Assembly (NCBI GenBank): GCA_040007095.1
Contig: JBDTVS010000019.1
Span: forward strand, 1-64,000
Reading direction: 5' to 3'
DNA length: 64,000 nt
Origin: JBDTVS01 sp040007095
GTDB lineage: Bacteria; Acidobacteriota; Vicinamibacteria; Vicinamibacterales; CAVVIG01
Positions 52,227 to 61,569 of this stretch are shown here, piece by piece. The first letter of the stretch is position 1. The number at the start of each line of letters is the position of its first letter. Made by a program: the position numbers and the translations under genes. The notes under the pieces were generated by a model. It did no database searches, was not told where the DNA came from, and saw only the letters and a program-made list of their open reading frames with translations.

Positions 52227-52479
52227 GTTCGCCCCTTTCGCTGCCAGCATGCGCCAAAGGATCCGCGGCGGTGTGTGCAGGAGTGAACACCAGCGCAAAT
52301 CGCCGTGAAACGCTCGGCGTGAAACGCGGAATCCCAGGCCTCAGCAGGCCTGCTTGAAGGCTGGCGGCAGTCGGCGGGCGGTGCATCCCCGCCGGCACCC
52401 ATCAAGTCGTTGGTCGCCGTTGTTCCTTGGAGTGACGCTCATCCAGGCCCTCGCGCCGTCCGTGATAACGTGACGTCTC

Positions 52480-53229
52480 ATGGGCGCGTTCCTCACTGCC
52501 GAAGGCCTGGTGGCTCTCGCAACGCTGACGTTTCTCGAGGTCGTCCTCGGCGTCGACAATGTCATCTTCATTTCCATTCTGTCGGGCAAGCTGCCGCCGG
52601 ACCGGCAACATAGCGCCCGCCGCACGGGACTGCTCGCCGCGATGGCGATGCGCATCGGGCTCCTGATGTCGATTGTCTGGATCATCCGTCTGACCGAGCC
52701 GATCCTGACGCTCGGCGGCCGCGGAATTTCCGGGCGTGACCTGGTGCTGCTCGCGGGCGGATTGTTCTTGCTCGCGAAGGCCACTGTCGAAATTCACGAT
52801 GGGTTGGAGGGGGAGGAGGGGCACACGGCCGGACGCGTTGCGCCGTCGTTTGGCGCGGTCATCCTGCAAATCATGGTGCTCGATATCGTCTTCTCGCTCG
52901 ACTCCGTGATTACCGCAATCGGCATGGCGAGCGACCTCTCGATCATGGTGGCTGCCGTGATCTTCGCTGTGGCGATCATGATGTTCTCAGCCGAGCCGAT
53001 CAGTCAGTTCGTCAACCGTCACCCGACGGTCAAGGTGCTGGCCCTGTCGTTTCTCCTCATGATTGGCCTGTCGCTCATCGGCGACGGCCTGGGGATGCAC
53101 ATTCCGAAGGGCTACATCTATTTCGCGATGGGCTTCTCGGTCTTCGTCGAGATGATCAACCTGCGCATGCGCGGTGCGAAGAGCCCGGTGAAGCTCCGTC
53201 AGTCGTACGTATCGGACAGGGATGTTTAG
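52480..53229 (+). CDS. TerC-family integral membrane protein
   Basis: A 249-residue protein with about seven hydrophobic segments. The family signatures are LTFLEVVLGVDNVIFISIL and the repeat-related IMVLDIVFSLDSVITAIG, each with an acidic residue in the membrane (GVDN, SLDS). They are followed by KGYIYFAMGFSVFVEMINLR near the C-terminus. TerC/Alx proteins export manganese and affect tellurite or alkaline stress and protein secretion; the role here is inferred from the family. The start at 52480 gives the conserved N-terminus. It stands alone on its strand. Confidence 0.92.
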   Translation: MGAFLTAEGLVALATLTFLEVVLGVDNVIFISILSGKLPPDRQHSARRTGLLAAMAMRIGLLMSIVWIIRLTEPILTLGGRGISGRDLVLLAGGLFLLAKATVEIHDGLEGEEGHTAGRVAPSFGAVILQIMVLDIVFSLDSVITAIGMASDLSIMVAAVIFAVAIMMFSAEPISQFVNRHPTVKVLALSFLLMIGLSLIGDGLGMHIPKGYIYFAMGFSVFVEMINLRMRGAKSPVKLRQSYVSDRDV

Positions 53230-53314
53230 TGGACTGTCTCCGCGCCTTGTTGGTCGTTGTCAGGACCACTCCGCGCGCCGCCATCACGTCGTCGTGCCGC
53301 ATCGTCTTGAAGTA

Positions 53315-53362
53315 AGGACCCGTAGATGAATAACGTGCGCACGCTATTCATCTACGGGTCCT
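53315..53362. repeat. 48-bp near-perfect palindrome (REP-like)
   Basis: AGGACCCGTAGATGAATA pairs with TATTCATCTACGGGTCCT over 18 bp. After one mismatch the inner ACGTGCGCACG-type core continues the stem for 5 more base pairs. One arm recurs at 32-53. The distal part of the ATP-grasp gene, including its stop at 53348-53350, lies inside the palindrome. It also lies downstream of terC, so it could act as a bidirectional 3' structure. Confidence 0.85.
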
Positions 53363-54325
53363 AATCTGACGAACGAGAAAATCGACGACCCGCTCGAACG
53401 GATCAAAGCCGAATGCCTCGGCCACCGACGGGCGAAGGTTCGAGTTCGCGTTGATGTCGTAGAACACCCGCCGGCCATCGGGCGTCTCGAGGTACTCGAT
53501 TCCCCCGACGTCTAGCCCCGCTGCCCGCACGATCCGTCTCGCCACGTCCACCGCTGGCTCGGGGACATCGGGAAACGGAAGAAATTCGACCGCCGCGGCC
53601 TCGACATCTGGATCACCCGCCGGATCGACAGCCACGACACACACGCCGGCGCCCTCGTCCGGATTGCAGACGGGCGACGGACAGAGGTTGAAGCGTCCGT
53701 GCGTCTTGACCCGCATCGCATACAGGAGCTCGCCGTCGAGAAACTCGAGCCGGACGATACCCTGCTCCGGATCGTGCGGCAGGTATTCCTGCAGCAGGAA
53801 CAGATTGTCCGGCAACCACACCGTTGGGTCGCGGTTGAAGATGTCCTCGACGGCCTCCAACGACTCGACGACCTGAATGCGTGCACCGCTGCCGCCCTGG
53901 TCCGGTTTGAGCAGCGCCGGCCACCGGATCAGGTGTGCGTAGGCACGAAGGGCGCTGGCGTCGTTGAAGGTGATCGAATGCGGGCAATCGATACCGAGCG
54001 TGCGCAGCAGCGTCGCCTGGGCGCTCTTGCTCAGCTCGAGCGCGAAGACGTTGGCGCCGTTCAGCACGCGGGCGCCCCGGAGCTCCAGGGATCGCAAGTA
54101 GGCCAGCGCGAGGGGAACCGCTCGCGTGTGGCCGCGCAGATACGCACTGGGACTGGCCTGGTTGAAATACAGTGCCGCGCGCAGCGGCTCGACGTTGTCG
54201 AAGGCCGCGCGGGTGACGTCGAATGGGGCGAACGGCACCCCGCGACGTTCCAGGGCCGCAAACAATGGCTTCTGCCATTCGGGATGTTCGTGAAGGACGA
54301 CCAGGTCAGGCGGGGATATTGTCAT
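53348..54325 (-). CDS. ATP-grasp (RimK-like) enzyme
   Basis: A 325-residue cytoplasmic protein. The ATP-grasp fold is shown by LIRWPALLKPDQGGSGARIQ (nucleotide-binding loop and lysine), NLFLLQEYLPHD, VRLEFLDGELLYAMRV, GGIEYLETPDGRRVFYDINA and NSNLRPSV, the latter holding metal-binding acid and asparagine. Such enzymes ligate a carboxylate to an amine, often an amino acid or peptide; neither substrate can be named. The ATG at 54325 is preferred over an ATG six codons upstream because GAGGT precedes it. The last five codons (IRTRR) come from the palindromic repeat, so the natural C-terminus was altered by that insertion. Confidence 0.8.
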   Translation of the reverse strand: MTISPPDLVVLHEHPEWQKPLFAALERRGVPFAPFDVTRAAFDNVEPLRAALYFNQASPSAYLRGHTRAVPLALAYLRSLELRGARVLNGANVFALELSKSAQATLLRTLGIDCPHSITFNDASALRAYAHLIRWPALLKPDQGGSGARIQVVESLEAVEDIFNRDPTVWLPDNLFLLQEYLPHDPEQGIVRLEFLDGELLYAMRVKTHGRFNLCPSPVCNPDEGAGVCVVAVDPAGDPDVEAAAVEFLPFPDVPEPAVDVARRIVRAAGLDVGGIEYLETPDGRRVFYDINANSNLRPSVAEAFGFDPFERVVDFLVRQIRTRR

Positions 54326-54429
54326 GGCACCTCGGACTGGCATATCGTGCCACAGCCGGTGCCGGCGAGCATGAGGGCTCACACGGCTGCTGATGGCCTG
54401 TTGTGCGGGTTGTAGGCTCAAAAGGCCGC

Positions 54430-54455
54430 CACGAAAACACGAAAACACGAAAAAC
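54430..54455. repeat. Short CACGAAAA tandem motif
   Basis: CCACGAAAACACGAAAACAC is followed by GAAAAA just upstream of the SDR gene. The unit CACGAAAA (with one A variable) is repeated about three times. This A-rich run stands out in a GC-rich genome and could affect expression of the gene that begins at 54463. Confidence 0.6.
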
Positions 54456-54462
54456 ATTCCAT

Positions 54463-56007
54463 ATGTCCACAGGGACTGCTCCCCGCGCGGATGCCGCAGA
54501 TCTGGCGTTTCTGGAACACCTGCGCGCCTCGACTGAACTCCTGGAGTCGATGGCTGCCGATTGGCGGCAGCTCGATCGCCTGCCCCCCGACGATCGGCGC
54601 CGCCTCCATCGAGCAATCGCGGCGTTGTTCACGCCCGATCCCTCGGCGCGCCGGAAACGATCGAAGGCGGACCAGCGTCACCGCAAAGCGGCAGCCACCG
54701 CGCGCGAGGAGGCGGTGCTCGATCGCACCGGAATTCGCACGCTGCGCCGGCGGCCGGTGGTCGCCACACCCAATTTCTTTCCGCCCGGGGAACGGGTCGC
54801 CGACGAGGCCGTGGACCGCGATCCGGGCGGCGGCCATTCAGGTGAGCCGGCCCGCGGCGCGTCGGTCGACCTGCGGCGTTGTTACATCTGCAAACAGCCG
54901 TACTCGGTCATCCATCACTTCTACGATCAATTGTGTCCAGTCTGCGGCGACGAGAACTTCGCGGCGCGGACGGAGTTGGCCGACTTGCGCGGCCGGGTAG
55001 CGCTTCTCACCGGCGGGCGCGTGAAGATCGGCTATCAAGCCGGCCTCAAGCTGCTGAGGTCGGGTGCGCACCTCATCGTCACGACTCGTTTCTCTCGCGA
55101 CGCCGCGGCCCGCTATGCGCGGGAGCCCGATTTCGGTGAGTGGGCGGATCGTCTCGAAATCGTCGGCCTCGATCTGCGCCAGACGCCGCGCGTCGAAGCG
55201 TTCTGCCGCGAACTGGTCTCGAGTCGCGGCCGGTTGGACTTCATCGTCAACAATGCGTGCCAGACCGTGCGCCGCCCGCCGGATTTCTATGCGCACCTGA
55301 TGGCGGCCGAAACGGCGCCGCTCGAGGCGCTGCCGGCGCCTGTCCGCAAGCTCCTGGGCGAAGGGGCAGGGCCGACGATGAGCGAGCCCCGAACGGCGGA
55401 TCCGCGCGGCGCGGCTTCACTGTCACAGCTGCCGCTGCTGCCGGAGGAATTCCTGGCGCGGACGGATTTGTTTCCCGCGGGCCAATTCGATCAGGACCGC
55501 CAGCAGGTCGACCTGCGCGTTCGGAACTCGTGGCGGTTGCTGCTCGCCGACGTGCCGTCGGTGGAATTGTTGGAAGTGCAGCTCGTCAACGCCATTGCGC
55601 CCTTCCTGATCAATGCGCGTCTCAAGCCGCTCATGCTCCGTACGCCCGGCCGGGACAGACACATCGTGAACGTATCGGCAGTCGAGGGTCAATTCTATCG
55701 GCGCGGCAAGACCACGCGCCATCCGCACACGAACATGGCAAAGGCCGCGCTCAACATGATGACGCGGACCGCCGCGGCCGACTACCACAATGACGGCATT
55801 CACATGAACAGCGTCGATACGGGGTGGGTGACCGACGAGGACCCCGCCGAGATTGCGGCGCGCAAAAGGACGGAACTGCGGTTTCATCCACCGCTCGATA
55901 TCGTCGACGGGGCGGCGCGGATCGTCGCCCCGATCATCGCGGGCATGAATTCGGGAAGACACACGTGGGGACAGTTCTTGAAGGATTTTCGTCCGACTGA
56001 CTGGTAA
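54463..56007 (+). CDS. Zinc-ribbon short-chain dehydrogenase/reductase-like protein
   Basis: A 514-residue protein. The N-terminal 135 residues are helical and charged with no known family. A four-cysteine zinc ribbon follows (Cys140, Cys143, Cys158, Cys161: CYICK, CPVCG). An SDR Rossmann domain spans about 175-514, with the dinucleotide loop LTGGRVKIGYQAG, FIVNNACQTV and the catalytic serine Ser405 in NVSAVEG. The catalytic tyrosine position of the usual YxxxK reads Thr423 in HTNMAKAAL (Lys427 kept). About 100 residues are inserted between the NNAC and serine motifs. Redox activity is thus uncertain. Similar long SDR proteins occur in diverse organisms, role unknown. Confidence 0.78.
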   Translation: MSTGTAPRADAADLAFLEHLRASTELLESMAADWRQLDRLPPDDRRRLHRAIAALFTPDPSARRKRSKADQRHRKAAATAREEAVLDRTGIRTLRRRPVVATPNFFPPGERVADEAVDRDPGGGHSGEPARGASVDLRRCYICKQPYSVIHHFYDQLCPVCGDENFAARTELADLRGRVALLTGGRVKIGYQAGLKLLRSGAHLIVTTRFSRDAAARYAREPDFGEWADRLEIVGLDLRQTPRVEAFCRELVSSRGRLDFIVNNACQTVRRPPDFYAHLMAAETAPLEALPAPVRKLLGEGAGPTMSEPRTADPRGAASLSQLPLLPEEFLARTDLFPAGQFDQDRQQVDLRVRNSWRLLLADVPSVELLEVQLVNAIAPFLINARLKPLMLRTPGRDRHIVNVSAVEGQFYRRGKTTRHPHTNMAKAALNMMTRTAAADYHNDGIHMNSVDTGWVTDEDPAEIAARKRTELRFHPPLDIVDGAARIVAPIIAGMNSGRHTWGQFLKDFRPTDW

Positions 56008-56065
56008 CCGAACCGGAACGGTTGGACGCGCTTATTCCTTCAGGGTCCTTAGATCGAGAGGCCGA

Positions 56066-56479
56066 ATGGACACGGGAAGACCCAGCGGGCAACAGGATCT
56101 CGCGTTGAAGCTCTCCGGCTACACGATGCCCGGACAGGAGTTGTTTCGTAACGTGCTGTTCGATCAGCTCTATGCGTCGATGCCGAAGGATCCCCAGGTA
56201 CAAGTGCAGATCTACAACGCGGAAATCGCTCCTGGAGGCTACACCAACTGGCATTGCCACAACGGCGCCACGTTCTTCGTGGCGTTGCAGGGCATATTCG
56301 AAGCGGAGTTCCAGGAGGGGATTCTCATCAAGGCGAAAGCCGGCGACGTGTATTCCGAACCGATCGGGAAAATGCATCGCGGCCACAATCCCCACCCCGA
56401 TCTGCCGTATCTCTGCATCGGTGTCTGCATCACGGCGCCCGACCGCGACCATGTCACCAACGTCGTGACCCCGTGGTGA
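56066..56479 (+). CDS. Cupin-domain protein
   Basis: A 137-residue single-domain cupin. Metal-binding candidates are the histidines in TNWHCHNGATFFVALQG and GKMHRGHNPHPDLP, in the order of the two cupin motifs. The central GDVYSEPIG turn also fits. No signal peptide is visible. Cupins range from dioxygenases to sugar-binding proteins, and the substrate cannot be predicted. The ATG at 56066 follows GAGAGG. The gene stands 58 bp after the SDR on the same strand and could share its transcript. Confidence 0.8.
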   Translation: MDTGRPSGQQDLALKLSGYTMPGQELFRNVLFDQLYASMPKDPQVQVQIYNAEIAPGGYTNWHCHNGATFFVALQGIFEAEFQEGILIKAKAGDVYSEPIGKMHRGHNPHPDLPYLCIGVCITAPDRDHVTNVVTPW

Positions 56480-56514
56480 GGCCGCCGGCCGGTCGTTGAA
56501 AAGCCGGGAGCCTT

Positions 56515-58200
56515 CTACCGCTTCAACTCAAAGACCTGCATCGATCCGACGATGCCCCTGAATCTGCCGACCGGAATGAGGTCGGCCCTTTCTGCGATGG
56601 CGGTCATCAGCGTGGTGATGGTCTTCGGCTTGTAGTAGTACTCGTGCACCACGACGTAGCGCACGCCGAGCTCGGTGAGGCGATCGATCGACGACTGGTC
56701 CGGGAAGGTGCGCATTTTTTCCGCCGTTTCCATGTAGGAACGGGGGTGGTATCCGCTGTAGCCGTTGACCAGCGGGTTCCAATGGTAGGTCGACCAGTAC
56801 TCGAAATCAGGGGCCAGCTCCCAATCCTCGAACGGTAGTTCCACGATCACCGACGGATACACGGTGCGCAGGAACTTGTACCCGTCGGGTACGTCGGTCG
56901 ACAGGCGCTCCAGCCGCAGCGGTGCCGAACCGAACTCGAGTCCAATGGCCACGAGCGTGGCGATGAACAGCACTCTACGGGAGCGAGCGCTCGGGACGAG
57001 CCGCTGAAGCGCCTGGAAGCCGAAGCCGCTGAGAACGGCGAGCGCGCAACACGCGAGAATCGAGAAGCGCGCCGGCGCCCGAAAGCCGCTGAGCGCCGGG
57101 ACGTGCACGTAGAGCCAGGAGTAGAGCCAGCCGTTCAGCCCGAGCGACATCTCGATCGAGAGCGCTGCCAGGGCAGCGTAAATCCACGCCAACCGACCCG
57201 GCCGCAGGATCAGCGCCGCGGCCGCCAGTGCGATGACGACTACACCCTGAAACAGGTGCAGTTCATTGCCCTCGAACCTCCATGCCGTCCAACCCCAGAG
57301 CCAGTTCTCCGGCGGCGCCGTGATGTAGCTGATGGCTTGAGCGCTGAACTGCGTGATCTCCGACTGACTGCGAGGGCCGAGTCTTTTCGCGTTGGCGATG
57401 TACGGCTGCGAGTAAAGGGCCGTGACGACCGCCGGAATGACGCAGCCGAGCAATAACGTGCGCATTCCGCGGAGGGCCCGGTCGGGGCGAGTCATGGCCA
57501 GCAGAAGGGCGAGCGCGGAGACGATCACTCCGAGAAACACCCCGTAGTACACGCACGAGAGCACCTGGAGGGCCAGGAACAGGCCCGCAAGCTGACCGAA
57601 GCGAAGAGATCCGCGATCGAACGCCCGATGGACCGCCCACATCGACAAGGGCATCCAGACGGTCCACTGCAACTCGAGATGCATGAAATGCTCGACGCGG
57701 TAGGGCACGAGCGTGAAGATGGCGGCCGACACCAGCGCGGTGTCGGCGTCGCCGGTCAGGTACTGGACGAGGACAAACATGCCGATGCCGGATGAGACGA
57801 TGCCGGCCAGCAGCAGCACGTTGTAGACGGCGACCGGGTTGACATGTGCCCAGAGCCAGGGTGCGGCGATCAGACCCTCGAGAAATGTCGCGTCGGAGTA
57901 GGCAAAGCTGCCGGGATTCGGATAGAAGATGTTGCCATCGAAGAGACGGCTCATGTCGCCGACCTTCAGCGCGTGCGCCAACCACGACAGCCGCCAGATG
58001 CTCAGCCGCGGATCGGGGTACGGCGCGACATACGACCCGAGGTGCAGCGCCTGCGGCCAGGTCAGCATCACGGTGAGGGCAGTCAGCAGCAGCGATGCGC
58101 TCACGATCGGACGGCGCAGCCAGTCTGCGACGCCCGAGCCGATCGCGGCCAGATTGAAGGTCGCCTGCCGTGGGGACCCTGCGGATCTCTGCGACGGCAT
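56515..58200 (-). CDS. Polytopic membrane protein, glycosyltransferase-like (GT-C type)
   Basis: A 561-residue membrane protein with about 10-12 transmembrane helices over residues 30-430 and a soluble C-terminal part (about 430-561). The first loop contains VAPYPDPRLSIWRLSWLAHA, like the acidic loop of many dolichyl-phosphate-sugar or polyprenyl-linked mannosyl- and arabinosyltransferases, but a clear family motif is not evident. An alternative is a lipid- or glycan-related membrane protein of unknown function. The ATG at 58200 lies 6 bp after the stop of the fatty acid transporter gene, so the two are probably coupled. Substrate unknown. Confidence 0.6.
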   Translation of the reverse strand: MPSQRSAGSPRQATFNLAAIGSGVADWLRRPIVSASLLLTALTVMLTWPQALHLGSYVAPYPDPRLSIWRLSWLAHALKVGDMSRLFDGNIFYPNPGSFAYSDATFLEGLIAAPWLWAHVNPVAVYNVLLLAGIVSSGIGMFVLVQYLTGDADTALVSAAIFTLVPYRVEHFMHLELQWTVWMPLSMWAVHRAFDRGSLRFGQLAGLFLALQVLSCVYYGVFLGVIVSALALLLAMTRPDRALRGMRTLLLGCVIPAVVTALYSQPYIANAKRLGPRSQSEITQFSAQAISYITAPPENWLWGWTAWRFEGNELHLFQGVVVIALAAAALILRPGRLAWIYAALAALSIEMSLGLNGWLYSWLYVHVPALSGFRAPARFSILACCALAVLSGFGFQALQRLVPSARSRRVLFIATLVAIGLEFGSAPLRLERLSTDVPDGYKFLRTVYPSVIVELPFEDWELAPDFEYWSTYHWNPLVNGYSGYHPRSYMETAEKMRTFPDQSSIDRLTELGVRYVVVHEYYYKPKTITTLMTAIAERADLIPVGRFRGIVGSMQVFELKR

Positions 58201-58206
58201 CAACAA

Positions 58207-59622
58207 TCAGGGAAGCGCGGGCGCGGTATAGGCGAGGGTGTAATTGAGAATCCAGACAAGAAACAGCACCACCGGCACATGAACGACGAATTGCAGCATC
58301 GAGTACCCGACGATGTCGCGGGCCTTGAGGCCGAGAATCCCCAACAGCGGGAGCATCCAGAATGGATGGATGAGGTTGGCCAGCGCCTCGGTAGCATTGT
58401 ACGTCTGCACGACCCAGCCGAGGTGGACGTGGAGCGAATTGGCGGCGGTCAGCATGTACGGCGCCTCGACCAGCCACTTCCCACCCGCCGAAGGAATGAA
58501 GAGCCCCAGAAATGCCGAATACACGCCGACCAGCAGCGGAAAGGTGTGCGGCGTCGACACGTCGATGAAGAACTCCGCCATCTTCTTGGCCAGCCCCGAC
58601 TCGGTCATCATCTTCACCATCCCGGCGTAGAGCGGGTATTGAATCAGCACGCCCGCTACGGATGGGACCCCGGCCGAGATCGCCTTCGTGAACGACTTCG
58701 GCCGCCAGTGCAGCACGAGCCCTGCGATCAGGAAGGCGAAGACGAAGTGGTTCAAGTCGAGAATGATGGCGGCCCCTTTGGTGGCGACTTCCCGGACGAG
58801 ATATGCGATGCCGCACGTGCCGAGAAAGATAGTCAGCAGCGGGCTGTACTCGAGCCACTCGCCCGGCTTCTCCGGCTTGCCGATCGACAGCGTCGTCGCC
58901 TGGTATTCGACGCCCATGTCGGCCATGCTGCGCGCCTGGTCGGGCTCGGGCGCCGAGTAATAGCAGATGGCATACGAGAGGATCGCGAGGACGAGCGCGA
59001 TGACGATGCTCTGCCACAGCCCCAGCGTCTGCGAGAGTGGAATCACGCCACTGATTTGTAGAATGGAGGGCGGCAGCGACGCCGGCGCCGCCATGATCAA
59101 TGCGGCGGACGAAGAAAGCCCGAGCGCCCAGATGCTGCCGATGCCCAGATATGCGGCCGCGCCGACCGCCCGATAATCCGCGCCGCGCACGCGATGCGTC
59201 ACTTCCTTGGCCAGCAGCGCGCTGAAGATCAGGCTGAAGCTCCACGACAGCAGCGACGACAACATCGAGAACAGCCCGACGAAGGCCGCCGCGCTTCTGC
59301 CGTTTTTCGGGATCTCGGCCAGGCGACGGATGATCGCGAAGACCGGCGCCGACGTCGCGACGGCGTAGCCGGTGAGGATGATGAGCGCCATCTGCATCGT
59401 GAAGGCGACCAGATCCCAGAACCCCGCGCCGAACCACTGCGCGGCCTGCATCGGCGAGCTGCCGACCAGCAGGGTCGCACCAAAGACCAGGACGACCGCG
59501 ACGCAGGCCAGCGAAAACGCATCGGGGAACCAATGCTCGAACCATTCCGACAAGCGAAGGCCAAGGTCCGATAGCCACGACCCGGCAGGGGTGCCCGGCG
59601 CGTGCGTGTCCTGCGGGATCAT
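58207..59622 (-). CDS. atoE: Short-chain fatty acid transporter (AtoE family)
   Basis: A 471-residue protein with about ten transmembrane segments. The family's conserved blocks are PDAFSLACVAVVLVFGATLL, PKNGRSAAAFVGLFSMLSSL, SWSFSLIFSALLAKEV, QYPLYAGMVKMM, FIPSAGGKWLVEAPYML and NLIHPFWMLPLLGILGLKAR. AtoE members take up short-chain fatty acids such as butyrate. No ato catabolic genes are visible beside it, so the substrate is inferred only from the family. The ATG at 59622 is the natural start. It diverges from the cytochrome-PQQ gene at 59649, leaving only 26 bp between starts. Confidence 0.88.
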   Translation of the reverse strand: MIPQDTHAPGTPAGSWLSDLGLRLSEWFEHWFPDAFSLACVAVVLVFGATLLVGSSPMQAAQWFGAGFWDLVAFTMQMALIILTGYAVATSAPVFAIIRRLAEIPKNGRSAAAFVGLFSMLSSLLSWSFSLIFSALLAKEVTHRVRGADYRAVGAAAYLGIGSIWALGLSSSAALIMAAPASLPPSILQISGVIPLSQTLGLWQSIVIALVLAILSYAICYYSAPEPDQARSMADMGVEYQATTLSIGKPEKPGEWLEYSPLLTIFLGTCGIAYLVREVATKGAAIILDLNHFVFAFLIAGLVLHWRPKSFTKAISAGVPSVAGVLIQYPLYAGMVKMMTESGLAKKMAEFFIDVSTPHTFPLLVGVYSAFLGLFIPSAGGKWLVEAPYMLTAANSLHVHLGWVVQTYNATEALANLIHPFWMLPLLGILGLKARDIVGYSMLQFVVHVPVVLFLVWILNYTLAYTAPALP

Positions 59623-59648
59623 CGGCGGATGATATCATCCGCACCCAT

Positions 59649-61520
59649 ATGCGATTGGTGGTTTGCTTCGCGGTTGGCACCGCGCTTCTCATCGCCGCGC
59701 CGCAGCGGCTCGCCGCGCAGGCCCGCGTTCCGGACGGCGCAGCCCTCTATCAGCAGCACTGCGCGTCGTGTCACGACAACGGTGCCGCTCGCGCTCCCGA
59801 TCGAGAGGCGCTTCGATCAATGGTGCCGCAGCGGGTGCTCGACGCGCTCGAGACCGGGCAGATGATTTCGATGGCGACCGGCCGCTCGGCCGCCGAACGG
59901 CGTGCGATCGCGGAGTTCGTGACCGGACAATCGTTCGCCGATGCGTTGCCGACGACGCCCTCGGCGCAGGCGATGTGCGTTGGGGCGCCCGGCGAGCTCG
60001 CGGTGCCTCCGTCGGGGGCCGCGTGGAACGGCTGGGGCGTGAACACGTCGAACACGCGCTTTCAAAGCGCTGCGACCGCAGGGCTCGCCGCCGAGGATGT
60101 TCCGCGCCTGAAGCTGAAATGGGCCTTCGGATTCCCGGGTGATCTGCAATCCAACGCACAGGCGACGCTGGCGGGCGGACGTGTGTTTGTCGGCAGCGCC
60201 GGCGGGAAAGTGTACTCGCTCAGCGCTGTTACGGGCTGCGTGTACTGGTTCTTCGATACCGGTGCTTCGATGCGCGCGGCGATCAGTCTGGGCCGGATCG
60301 ACACAGGATCCGGTTCGCGGTACGCGGCGTTTTTTGGTGACGGCGCGGCCACGGCCTACGCGCTCGACGCGGCGACCGGCGCGCTGCTGTGGAAGGCGAA
60401 GGTCGACAATTTCCCGGTGGCGCGGATCACGGGGTCGCCAACGTTGCACCGCGGCCGTCTGTATGTGCCGATCGCGTCCGGTGAAGAGGGCTCGGGCGCC
60501 TCGCCGAGCTACCAGTGTTGCAAGTTTCGCGGCAGCGTGGTCGCGCTCGACGCGGCCACGGGGAAACAGCTCTGGAAGAGCTACACGATCCCAGAGGAGG
60601 CGATTCCAACCCAGAAAAACAAGGTGGGGACGCAGCTTTGGGGACCATCCGGCGCGCCGGTGTGGAGCAGTCCGGCGATTGACGAGAAGCGCAACGTGAT
60701 GTACATCACGACCGGCAACAACTACAGCGATCCGCCGTCTCGAATGAGCGACTCCTTCGTCGCGATGGACCTCAAGTCCGGAAAAATCCTCTGGTCCAAA
60801 CAGATGACCGCGTCGGATGCGTATACCTCCGCGTGCCGTCTGCCCGACAAGACCAACTGCGCGGTCTCGAACGGACCGGACTTCGATTTCAGCGCATCGC
60901 CGATCCTCGTCACGCTACCGAGCGGCAAACGGGCGCTTGTGGCCGGCCAGAAATCGGGAATTGTCCACGCACTCGATCCGGATCGCCAGGGCGAGGTGCT
61001 GTGGGAAACCCGCGTCGGACAGGGCGGGACGATGGGCGGTGTGCAGTGGGGGTCGGCCACGGACGGCACCAACGTCTACGTCGCGAATTCCGACATCGGC
61101 CGCGTGATGCTCAACTTCAGCACCTTCACCGACGCCGATCCCAATCGCGGCGGCGGGATGTTTGCCTTACGCGTGGATAGTGGGGCGCGCGTCTGGTACA
61201 CGCCCCCGATCGGGTGCGACGGACGCAAGCGCTGCAGCCCTGCGCAGTCAGCGGCGGTCAGCGCGATGCCCGGCGTGGCGTTTTCCGGATCGGTCGACGG
61301 TCACATGCGCGCCTACTCTGCGACTGACGGACGCGTGGTCTGGGACTTCGATACCATCCGTCCGTACGAAACCGTCAACCGTGTCCCCGCGCGCGGCGGC
61401 TCGCTCGATGGCCCTGGCCCGGCGATTGGCGGCGGCATGATCTTCTTCAATTCCGGCTACCACACCGCCGGCGGTGTGCCCGGCAACGTGCTGCTCGCGT
61501 TCTCGGTGGACGGGAAGTAG
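59649..61520 (+). CDS. Cytochrome c-PQQ dehydrogenase (polyvinyl-alcohol dehydrogenase-like)
   Basis: A 623-residue exported quinoprotein. Signal peptide (1-24, ending LAAQ), then a c-type haem domain with Cys38, Cys41 and His42 (CASCH), then a PQQ-type propeller (about 130-623) with repeated blades such as GGKVYSLSAVTGCVYWFFDT, GSVVALDAATGKQLWKSY, FVAMDLKSGKILWSKQM and YSATDGRVVWDF. The order haem-then-propeller is that of periplasmic polyvinyl-alcohol dehydrogenases rather than methanol dehydrogenases. A vicinal cysteine pair (YQCCKF) and further cysteines may form disulfides. Substrate is inferred as an alcohol, not proven. It begins 26 bp from the divergent transporter. Confidence 0.87.
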   Translation: MRLVVCFAVGTALLIAAPQRLAAQARVPDGAALYQQHCASCHDNGAARAPDREALRSMVPQRVLDALETGQMISMATGRSAAERRAIAEFVTGQSFADALPTTPSAQAMCVGAPGELAVPPSGAAWNGWGVNTSNTRFQSAATAGLAAEDVPRLKLKWAFGFPGDLQSNAQATLAGGRVFVGSAGGKVYSLSAVTGCVYWFFDTGASMRAAISLGRIDTGSGSRYAAFFGDGAATAYALDAATGALLWKAKVDNFPVARITGSPTLHRGRLYVPIASGEEGSGASPSYQCCKFRGSVVALDAATGKQLWKSYTIPEEAIPTQKNKVGTQLWGPSGAPVWSSPAIDEKRNVMYITTGNNYSDPPSRMSDSFVAMDLKSGKILWSKQMTASDAYTSACRLPDKTNCAVSNGPDFDFSASPILVTLPSGKRALVAGQKSGIVHALDPDRQGEVLWETRVGQGGTMGGVQWGSATDGTNVYVANSDIGRVMLNFSTFTDADPNRGGGMFALRVDSGARVWYTPPIGCDGRKRCSPAQSAAVSAMPGVAFSGSVDGHMRAYSATDGRVVWDFDTIRPYETVNRVPARGGSLDGPGPAIGGGMIFFNSGYHTAGGVPGNVLLAFSVDGK

Positions 61521-61569
61521 GACAGGGACAGCGCTCTTCGCAGGACGCGCCACGATCGGGCACCCGCCG

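Noticed and set aside
56033..56054. Another copy of the palindromic repeat at 53315-53362
   Set aside because: TTATTCCTTCAGGGTCCTTA resembles one arm but has several differences and no partner arm, so it is not listed as a feature.
57263..59692. 809-codon minus-strand frame across atoE and the membrane protein
   Set aside because: It is a shifted shadow of two genuine genes whose membrane helices and motifs lie in the other frames.
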